From positions 496,001 through 560,000 of the forward strand of contig JACKQL020000013.1 of NCBI GenBank assembly GCA_018296165.2: a DNA stretch of 64,000 nt, given 5' to 3'. Every line of letters starts with the position of its first letter. Position 1 is the first letter of the stretch. The DNA comes from Termitomyces sp. T153. Lineage: Eukaryota; Basidiomycota; Agaricomycetes; Agaricales; Lyophyllaceae. A program made the position numbers and the translations under genes. This document shows positions 56,235-64,000 of the stretch, in pieces. The notes beneath the pieces were generated by a model. It worked only from the letters and a program-made list of their open reading frames with translations, had not been told where the DNA came from and did not search any database.

Positions 56235-57680
56235 TAATATTGAGACTCCCCCTTACTCCATTCTCAATGTCTGCATATAATCCCACATACAATCCCACCA
56301 GCTACCTAAAACCAACATCTATAGTTAGCCAGTCCCTGATAATCAGTATGCCCTGCTCTACCCAGGCTCACCCATGAATCAGTACATTCTCTGCTATTGG
56401 ACTTCTGATCCCAACCAGGCATTCAACACTCCCTCCATCAGCCAGGAAATACCCCCAGGCTTGCACTGCCCTCCAACATTCCCCACCAATGGCAATTACC
56501 CTCACATGTACCCCAGAGGATTTCCTGCAGCACCCTCCAACTCCACCTACCTTCCACCCACTCACTACTATGCATACTCCATTCCCACTGCAGTCTCAGC
56601 CCCTCCAGAGCATCCAGATAATTATTCTCCTCCTTAATTGCCATTTTCTGCTTAAATTACTCCTTTCCCCAGACAGCAACAAGTCAAAGCCTATGCCTAG
56701 CAGCACAACAAAGTCCTCTGCTTCCTCTGCTTCTTCTCTGTATAGTTTGCAAGATGCGCTCACACCCTCCTTGTCAACCTAGGCTACTCCAACACCCCAG
56801 CAACTCTGGAGGTTTGAGCAGATTGACTCCTTGATTTCCATGAATGTTATCTGCAAGAAAACCTCCCTGAAACTATGCAAGGTAGCTTGGGAATTGATGC
56901 CAATCTACAAAACAAGCTCTGCACCCTGGTCAAAGAAATCCACACCAGCCTGAACCCCCATACCTTCAAAGACTTCTTGGACCCCTCCTGCTCCTTCCAC
57001 ATGCAATGTGAGGAACTTGTCAGAGCACATAGCAAAGCCCCACCTCTCATTCCCTGCTAGCAGGAAGAGCTTAATGTAGTGTCTAAAATCTTGAGGAGTC
57101 TCAACCCTGTGTGCAGACTGTTTGACCAACCCACTGCTCACACCCTAGCCCTCTCTGCTGACCCCTAGACAAACTCCATTTTCAGTGCCTTCTGTACATG
57201 AGACCAACCCCCCATCCCCAAAAACCATACTCAGAGACCACCCCTGCATGTTGATAATGACAACCAGACCCTATCCTACATCAATGAGCCTGATAACTCC
57301 AGTGATAAGCCTGCCCCACACAACAGCCCTCTCTGAGACAGACCCTCCCACTTCAACCTTCATGCCCCTCATGTCAATGCCCCTTCACTCTGCCAGAATG
57401 CCCCAGTCCCCCAGAGGCAACTCACAGGCCCTGAAGCACCTTGACCTCCTTTTCTCATTAACCCCCCTTATCCCCCACCCACTCCAATGCCCAACCCCTC
57501 TGCCAATACTAATTACTTTGGACCCCCCATCCCTGGAGAACACCCTCCCCAATAATGAGCCCCAGGGCCTCCCCCAGGCAATGTAGGCCAACCCCCCAGC
57601 AGTGGGCTGCCCAATAGCAGACCTCCTAGCAGATGGGGCCCAGCTATGGACAACTTCCCCTCAACACAGAAACAGAAATA

Positions 57681-57763
<83 letters not shown>

Positions 57764-58240
57764 CCCAAGCAAACTATGTACAACAGGTACAAGGCACTTG
57801 TTACACAGATTGACCAACATTACTGGGAAGACTGGAGCAAGGACACAGCACTGTGGACCATGTGGAACACCTCTAGCAACACCAACTGGCAAGCCAGAGC
57901 AACTAATGGCAACCAACCCTTGATCCCTGACCCTTCTCACCTCCATGAGACTCCAGAACCTCTGGACACTGCCTCTGATGACCTCAACAATGCTCTGGAC
58001 TCCACTGACAATTAAGAAGCCCTATGCACAAACAAGATTCAAAACAGGCCCTGGATCAATGTACTGGAGGAAGTTCAGGAGAAATGATGGAAGGAAGGTA
58101 CATGCATCCTATATGGTGAGCAGGGACATTTTATCAGTAGCTGCCCTAAATGCCAGGTGATGGGACATGCCATATGGACCATTGACAGAGAAGACTGTGA
58201 CTACTAGTTTATGGAAAATGACTCAGCAGTTTAGGTCTTG
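56235..58240 (+). pseudogene. gag: Gypsy family 1 gag with capsid deletion and (ACT)27
   Basis: Gag text from MSAYN-like start (about 56268) through SISQEIPPGLHCPPTFPTNG (no TAG here, unlike two other copies) to a Pro-rich region. The leucine-codon run present as a short tract in the copy at 28666 is expanded to (ACT)27 (57681-57761). The next codons, SPKQTMYNRYKALVTQIDQH, correspond to the end of the capsid domain (TPKQTTYDGYKAL at about 28150, minus). Roughly 500 bp encoding the capsid core are therefore missing exactly at the repeat. The zinc knuckle follows (about 58110; first Cys and next parts CILYGEQGHF, one Cys replaced by Tyr). Confidence 0.8.
57681..57761 (+). repeat. Microsatellite (ACT)27
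   Basis: 81 bases of uninterrupted ACT repeats. In the gag frame it would read as polyleucine (CTA), after a stop just upstream (TAA). Confidence 0.98.
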
Positions 58241-59620
58241 AAGACACACTAAACTGTGGACCAGACCCCAATATCTTCTCTGCCTCAGCTGCACTCCTCT
58301 ATGCAATAGTACTTGCCCTAGACAAACTTCTAGCACATCTCCCCTCTCACTCTTTCCACACCCTCCTCCTTTGCACCACCCTCCCCTTCTCCAACAACCT
58401 CATCCTCATGCTAGTTGACAGCAGGGCCACAGACAACTTCATTGACAGATCCCTGGTAGTGCTTGCTCCCCAACACCTCTGACATCTCCCCACTCCAATC
58501 CTCCTCAAACTCTTTGATGGCAACCCCATTCACTGGAGATATCACACACAGCATGGAAACAACTGTGACCTTTGCCAAAGGACAATGCCAAGACCTCTGA
58601 TTACTTGTCACTAAACTACACCTCTCTGCCCCCATTGTCCTAGGCTTTTTATGGCTCTGCTCCACCAATCCCCACATTGACTAGCCCAGTCTCACTCTCT
58701 GCCTGGACTGAGACAATCCAATCAACTCCAGACCAATTCCCTTCAATGTCTCATGCTCCTCTAAGAACTCTAAAGGTACAACAAACAAACCCTGGACTCC
58801 CTGCAGCTTTGCTTGAAGTCCATGCAGTTGTTCATCATTAAAATTCAGCTCAATGGCTCATCAATGATCCTCCTCACCCTCATTGACAGCAGCACCTCCA
58901 GCACCTTTGTCAGCAACCAGCTCAGCCTCTAACACAACAACCTTGACAAACCACTCAAACTCCAACTCTTTGACAGAAGCCCCACCTCAATAAGAATCAT
59001 CCAATACTATGACAATGCCCTCACCCTTGACAATGACCTAAGATTCCAGGTTCAGCTTCTTGTCACCCAGCTCTCCCCATTGACTCCAATTGTGCTTGGA
59101 CTCCTGTAGCTGCAGGACATCAACTCCAACATTGACTGGAAGAACCTCACCATGTGATTCCCTAGCCCCAAAGCAAGTCTGGCAGCTGCCATCCTCCTCC
59201 ACCTCCAGTCCTCCTCAGACTCTGACATTTCCAACCACAATGCCAGCACCTCCAGAGCAACTCAATGCCTCTTGACTCTCAATGGTGATCAAGAAAGTAA
59301 AGACAAGGTGCCTCTGCCCCAGTCACTCTTGAATAAAACTTGACAATTGCCCCCCAACATACCCCAGAATCAATACAAAGGTCTACAGTACCCTGACCAA
59401 TGATGCCCAACCCCTTCAAACAACTCCGCCACCACTCTGGACCCAGCCACTGCCACCCCATCACCCATCCCCATCAATTCTGGAGACCTCAACATCAAAC
59501 TTATCAGTGCCATCCCCTTTGCATGTATCTTACAAGATAGCACCCCCACCTTCCAACTACAAATCATGCCAGCCCTACTAGAGGAATACCTCCATGTGAA
59601 AACTACCCCATTGAAACACA
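58241..59620 (+). pseudogene. pol: Gypsy family 1 tandem retropepsin-like domains
   Basis: First domain: MLVDSRATDNFIDRSLVVLA (Asp codon 58417-58419), LKLFDGNP, then APIVLGFLWL (about 58640). Second domain: LIDSSTSSTFVSNQLSL (Asp codon 58885-58887), LQLFDRSPTS, TPIVLGLL.LQDINSNIDW (about 59100). Same order and spacing as at 26400-27640. A linker with NIPQNQYKGLQYPDQ closes the region. Several stops (for example in place of Trp and Gln codons). Confidence 0.75.
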
Positions 59621-61080
59621 AAACAGAGGAACAGATCCTATATGAAGTAGTTTCCCTGGAATACTATGATTGCTGACATATTCTCTGAAGGAAATGTGAA
59701 AGAACTTCCTCCACATTGCTCCTGCAATCACAAAATTGATCTCAAAGAAGGCACCTCACCCTCATTTGGCAAAATCTACAACATGTCCAAGATCAAACTC
59801 TAAGCCCTAAAGGATTACCTTGACAACATGCTTGGCAAAGGTTTCATATGCCCATCAATCTCTGCTGCCAGCACTCCAGCCCTGTTTGCCAAGAAGAAGG
59901 ACAGATCACTCCAACTCTGTGTTGATTACCAGGGACTCAACAAAGTCACCAAAAAGAACTGGTATCCCCTCTCCTCAATTGGAGACCTTGTTGACCACCT
60001 CCACAGTGCCAAGATCTACACAAAGATAGACCTCCATTCTGGCTACAACAATATCCAGATCACTCCAGGACATGAATGGAAGACCACCTTTTGCACCTGC
60101 TATGGCCTCTTTGAGTACCTAGTAATGCCCTTCAGAATGACTAACTCTCCCACCACTTTTCAGTACTTCATGAATGACATCTTCCATGATATGAATGACA
60201 TCTTCTTTATTGTGTACCTGGATGACATCCTGATCTACTCAAATTCACTGGAGGAGCATCCAGAGCACATCCACCACATTCTAGAACAGCTCTGAGAGTA
60301 CCACCTTCACACCAAACCCACAAAATGCTCCTTCCATACAATGGAGGTCAAATACCTTGGAGTTATTGTCACTCCCAATAGCATATGCATGGACTCCACC
60401 AAGGTTGACACCATCCTCAATTGGCCCACACCACAAAACGTCAAGGAAGTACAGTCCTTTTTGGGGTTTGCTAACTTCTATTGCCAATTCATCAACAACT
60501 ACTCCAGAATTACCAAACTCCTTAACCTACTCACACAAAAGGACACCCCTTGGGACTGGAACAGCAAGTGCCAGAGTGTGTTCCTCCTCCTCAAGAAAGC
60601 CTTCACCTCCACTCTGATCCTCTGCCATTTTGACCCATCTCTACCAATCATACTCAAATGCAACACCTCCAATTATGCCATTGCCAGAATACTCTCCCAG
60701 TCACACTCTGGAGGCAAGGATCTCTGCCTCATTGCCTTCTACACCTGCTCAATAATCCCCATGGAGCTCAACTATGACATCTACAACAAGGAACTCCTTG
60801 CAATTGTCAAAGCCTTCCACCAGTAGAAAGCCTACCTCAAAGGATCCCTGCACTGCATTCAAGTCTACTCTGACCACAACAATCTGTAGTATTTCATGAC
60901 CACAAGACAGCTCAGCTGCCACCAAGCTCAATGGTCCAAAACCCTCTCAGAGTACAACTTCACCATACACTACTGCCCCAGACAGCTCAGTGCAAAGCCC
61001 AATGCACTCACTTGAAGGTCCAATGTGTATCTGAAGAAGTTGTTTGAAGCTGAGCAGAATGCATTCAACCATTGAGTGGT
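59621..61080 (+). pseudogene. pol: Gypsy family 1 reverse transcriptase and RNase H
   Basis: RT open from 59828: LCVDYQGLNKVTKKNWYPLS, TKIDLHSGYNNIQI, YGLFEYLVMPF and an intact active-site VYLDDILIYS (about 60220). A TGA at 60293-60295 matches the one in the copy at 25517-25519. RNase H continues from 60341 (FLGFANFYCQFINNYS, NTSNYAIARILSQ, NKELLAIVKAF, YSDHNNL) with stops replacing Trp/Gln codons. Compared with the 20433-31058 copy, Arg codons are often Gln, Cys or His (YRGLNK/YQGLNK, NFYRHF/NFYCQF), the footprint of CG decay. Confidence 0.85.
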
Positions 61081-62121
61081 ATTTCCCCCTGAGCATTTGC
61101 ATGCCATGCTGATTATAAATGAAGAAGAAATCCTCCACCAAATCAGAAACTCACCTCCAGACTCCTTCTTCACCCAGCACAACCCCCACAACAACTCCAC
61201 CAATGAATCAAATGCCATCAACCCCTTCACACTGTCTCAGGACCACTGTCTCCTACTCCAGAGTGGACAAATCTATGCCCCAGACCACAAGTCCATCCAT
61301 CTTGACATACTGCAGCAGCACCATGACCACAAACACCAGGAATACCCAGGAATTTGTAAGACTCTTACTTTTGGCCAGGAATGAAGAAGGATGTCACACA
61401 ATATGTAAGGGCCTGCAAACCTTGTCTCCAGGCCAAAATACCCTGCCACCACTCCCATGGCCTGCTGAAACCTCTCCCTGTTGGTCAACACCCCTAGTCC
61501 TCAATCTCAATGGACCACATTGTCAAACTCCCTGACTCTGAGGGCTTCAATGCAATTCTTGTAGTTGTCTGCCACCTCACCAAGCAAGCCCTCTTCATCC
61601 CCTCCTACACCACCAACAACACTCTGGAGTTTGCTAAACTATTCCTTGAACATGTCTTCTCCAAGCATGGACTCCTGGACAACATTATCTCCAACTGCAG
61701 ACCCCTATTTGTCTCTCGCTTCTGACAATCACTATGTAAGGCACTTGAAATAAAAACCAATCTATCAACCACCTACTACCTAAAGACTGACAAACAAACA
61801 GAACAAGTAAACCAGATGTTGGAACAGTATCTCCACCTTTACGTTAACTATTTACAGAACAACTGGCATGCAGAACTCCCCCTTGCTGAGTTTACTTACA
61901 ATAACATGCCTTACTCTGCCACTAGAGTTTCCCCCTTCTATGCCAACAAAGGCTACAACCCCTGACTCATGCTATTCCTCAAAGATATCCCCTCCCACAT
62001 TGCTCACAAAGTTGCTAAAGACCTCCAATCCCTCCACCAGTTCCTCCAGGACAAAATTAACACCACCAATCAAGCCTAGTTCAAACATGCCAATGCCCAA
62101 CAAGATCCTACCCCTGACTGG
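61081..62121 (+). pseudogene. pol: Gypsy family 1 integrase, 3' truncated
   Basis: HHDHKHQEYPGICKT (zinc-binding His pair), a frame break at 61384, CKPCL-type Cys pair (about 61420), then MDHIVKLPDSEGFNAILVVV (61510), IISNCRPLFVSRF (second Asp reads Asn) and DKQTEQVNQMLEQYL (Glu retained). It ends at about 62121, where homology with the copy at 23690-23730 stops and an unrelated sequence begins. Confidence 0.8.
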
Positions 62122-62816
62122 TGATAAGACCCAGTTGTTGCTAAGCACCATTTTTGGCATTTTGGACTTAGTGGCAGCTGACTAGTTTAAATTTGGCACA
62201 AGCTATGACACTCAGCACATGGGGCCTAGCCCAGGGTCAGGATCGATGTAGCCCTTGCATGGGATCTTAGCGACCATGAGACTTATCAATCACAAGGAAT
62301 ATCACATGGAGCCTGAACTTTGGGTCTAGGACAGTAAGGCCAAGACCTTTTCTAGCAACAATTATTAGTGACTCTGGCAACTCTGTGGCAACAAAAAGGC
62401 TTTCTCTTACTATATACAGACATATTGCCAGACACATACCTTTTTTTACTATCATTCCCCTTGTCAAGCTTACCAACATACTTGAATGGCATTTATGCTT
62501 CAGAGACTTTGCTTATAGTTTTTCACTTAGTTACAGACTGACACCTCATATGAACCATAAACACATTGACAGATGCCATCGCTAGTGGCAACTATTTGCT
62601 TACTTTCCCATACTATACTTTTGAATCATATAAATACTGCCTGTACATAGACACTTGACCATCAAATAAATCCTTCTTGAATTGAACCCGTCTATCTCTA
62701 AGCCTACCAGCTTGAGAGTTCACTTTGCCTCTACCTTTACTCTATTCCTTCACTCACCATTGACTTTGATTTATTAACAAGTCTTACCAACTTTGACCTC
62801 AACCTAGTGTGGTACC
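62122..62816 (+). repeat. Putative LTR of an unidentified retroelement (partial)
   Basis: Starts TGATAAGACCC directly where pol homology ends and contains CATATAAATACTGCC (about 62627) followed by AATAAATCC (about 62665), a promoter and poly(A)-signal order typical of LTRs. It has no coding frame of note. It is interrupted on the right by the next LTR, so its 3' end and target duplication cannot be checked. Confidence 0.5.
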
Positions 62817-63753
62817 TGTCAGGTTCCGCTGACGATGGGGGCTCAGCTACACTGGCGAGTCCTTACTAGGCAGACACAATGTCCTGTGCTTATAACCAAG
62901 CGTCCAGTATTGGCGCAGAGGGACTTGTAAGGGAGAGCTAGGGGGTGGTCCAAGCAAGTCCGGAGTGGCTCAGGGGCATCTAAGACCAAGTATACTAGTT
63001 GTTGAACCTAGATGGGCGCCGGAACAAGTTCGTGGGCACAAAAATAGAATGCGGGGTAAGCAGAGGCTTTGCGGTTGATGGGGGCAGAGCTGGAGTTTGA
63101 TGGGAGATCACCAAGGCATGAGGGGTTCCTGGGCCAAGTGGGAGCAAGGTCCAGGGTTGTTGTAGGAATGTTTGGGTCATAGCGTGCATGCGGAGTTCAT
63201 ACTGTTGTTGGTGATGAAAGGAACTTAGGAAGACAAAGAAACTATACACAGTTGAGACAAGGCAAGACAAGACAGAGAACAGAGATAGATTCAAAACTAA
63301 AAATAGGAACAGTGATGAGACGAAAGACAAGACATAGGAAACCAGTAAATGCAATATCAAGACTAAAGTACTAGGGGTTCCTCTACAACTTATATACCTA
63401 CTACTGGGCGGCTCTGGAGGGCAGAGGATATGGCAGCGGGCTTGATGGAACTGCGCAGAGTTGATGGTTGTTGGGTGCAATCTTGGAGTGGGCTGCAGTG
63501 ACATTCTGATGGGATCAGTTGGAAAGCGGATCATCCTGGGGTCGGGGAAAGTCTCAGGAGTTCAGGGGAATTCAGGGGATGCATCAACTGCTGCAGAGAA
63601 GGCATCAGAGTTGATCAAGGAGCCGTCAGAGTCTGCCGAGGAAATGTTGGAGTTGCCCAAAGTGGGCGCGGAGGGTGGGCAAGGGTTGGGGAGTTTGGCA
63701 AAGCATTGGGAGGGCTGGGGGCAGTGTCAGGGTCTAGGGAGTGGGTCATGACA
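62817..63753 (-). repeat. 3' LTR of a Gypsy family 1 element entering from the right (copy m)
   Basis: TGTCAGGTTCCGC...GGTCATGACA on the plus strand, 937 bp, closest to the LTRs of 20433-31058. A polypurine tract (63754-63765, minus AAGGGGGGGTGA) follows, so it is the 3' LTR of an element whose body lies to the right. Confidence 0.9.
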
Positions 63754-63917
63754 TCACCCCCCCTTCAGCGTTGAGACCCTCAAGACATGGGGTACAGTTT
63801 GGGGATTGGTGGGGCATGGGAATCAAAGTCGAGCAATATTGATCAGACCGCAGTAGCGGTGGCGGCATGGGGAACAAAGTCAAAGCATAGCCACCATTCA
63901 GGGGGTTCTTTCCTAGT
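63754..63917 (+). pseudogene. Antisense gene N-terminal block (third copy)
   Basis: The plus-strand text GIGGAWESKSSNIDQTAVAV then AAWGTKSKH matches the antisense genes at 12360-12420 (minus) and 21430-21500. A TGA (from CGA, within QR-DP) interrupts the start. The copy is cut at 63918 by another LTR. Confidence 0.65.
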
Positions 63918-64000
63918 TGTTACGACCCGCTTCCTAGCTCCCTAAACACTGCTCCCAACCCCTCCCAATTTCCCGTCTAACTCCCCTGAACCCCACCCAC
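63918..64000 (+). repeat. Start of another family 1 LTR (copy n), cut by window end
   Basis: TGTTACGACCCGCTTCC resembles the plus-orientation LTR start TGTCACGACCCGTTCC. It continues C-rich to the window edge and is inserted in the antisense gene of the element at 62817. Confidence 0.6.

Noticed and set aside
57513..57923. Open frames encoding poly-Ser, poly-Tyr or poly-Thr
   Set aside because: They arise from reading the (ACT)27 microsatellite in other frames or on the other strand; the relevant gag frame is the leucine one and is interrupted.
1..64000. Classical Neurospora-type RIP (CpA to TpA)
   Set aside because: CA and TG dinucleotides remain abundant while CG is missing, and copy differences fall mainly at CG sites, so CG-directed decay fits better.

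Overview
The window looks like transposon-packed DNA from a basidiomycete fungus (Agaricomycetes). The evidence is a KDZ-type transposase with its cysteine-rich N-terminal domains, several Ty3/Gypsy families and one Ty1/Copia element, and spliceosomal introns of only 41-50 nt with a CTAAC branch site and GT..AG ends. There is no rRNA gene, no intact tRNA gene, no CRISPR array and no bacterial-type gene. I found no clearly intact host gene: almost every coding region is broken by stops, frameshifts, deletions or nested insertions. Much of the window is nearly free of CG dinucleotides (none in the first 1,000 bases), while the youngest elements still carry many, so CG decay works as a rough age marker.  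LAYOUT. 1-2261: a duplicated segment with a decayed zinc-cluster gene (copy A). 2262-5826: decayed Gypsy family 1 (LTR, gag, RNase H piece) and a second truncated LTR. 6172-7557 plus 13580-15330: one unrecognised minus-strand gene cut in two by a non-autonomous LTR element (7558-13579, target duplication GTCTC). 15436-18215: KDZ transposase gene and a KDZ-associated zinc-binding head, minus strand. 19031-20427 plus 31059-32050: one unrecognised plus-strand gene split by a full-length Gypsy element (20433-31058, minus strand, target duplication GATAT). 32100-32830 and 38555-38628: tRNA-like SINE repeats flanking a Copia element (32886-38518) that contains a family 1 solo LTR. 38830-41990: inverted copy (B) of the left-end segment. 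42040-44000: an inverted pair of about 0.4-kb promoter-like repeats and a 60-bp tandem repeat. 44160-46500: remnant of the non-autonomous element with a solo LTR. 46560-55221: Gypsy family 3 split by Gypsy family 2 (47466-55086, target duplication GTTAG), which is itself split by two solo LTRs. 55222-62121: a third Gypsy family 1 copy, plus strand, with an (ACT)27 tract at a gag deletion. 62122-64000: a putative unrelated LTR, then two more family 1 LTRs.  HOW THE PARTS RELATE. Family 1 dominates: 14 LTR copies (TGTCACGACC...GGAACCTGACA) share terminal sequences. Two further features stand out. First, the 12 nt just inside the 5' LTR are a perfect reverse complement of the predicted first nucleotides of the transcript, the arrangement used for Tf1-type self-priming, and this is seen in both complete elements. 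Second, both complete elements, and the one entering the right edge, carry an antisense gene between pol (or its remnant) and the 3' LTR. Pieced together from the copies, it encodes a conserved N-terminal block, a Zn2Cys6-like cysteine cluster, a basic KRRAS linker and a coiled coil. The non-autonomous element has lost gag-pol yet keeps this antisense gene as its longest open frame. Family 1 pol also carries two retropepsin-like domains in tandem.
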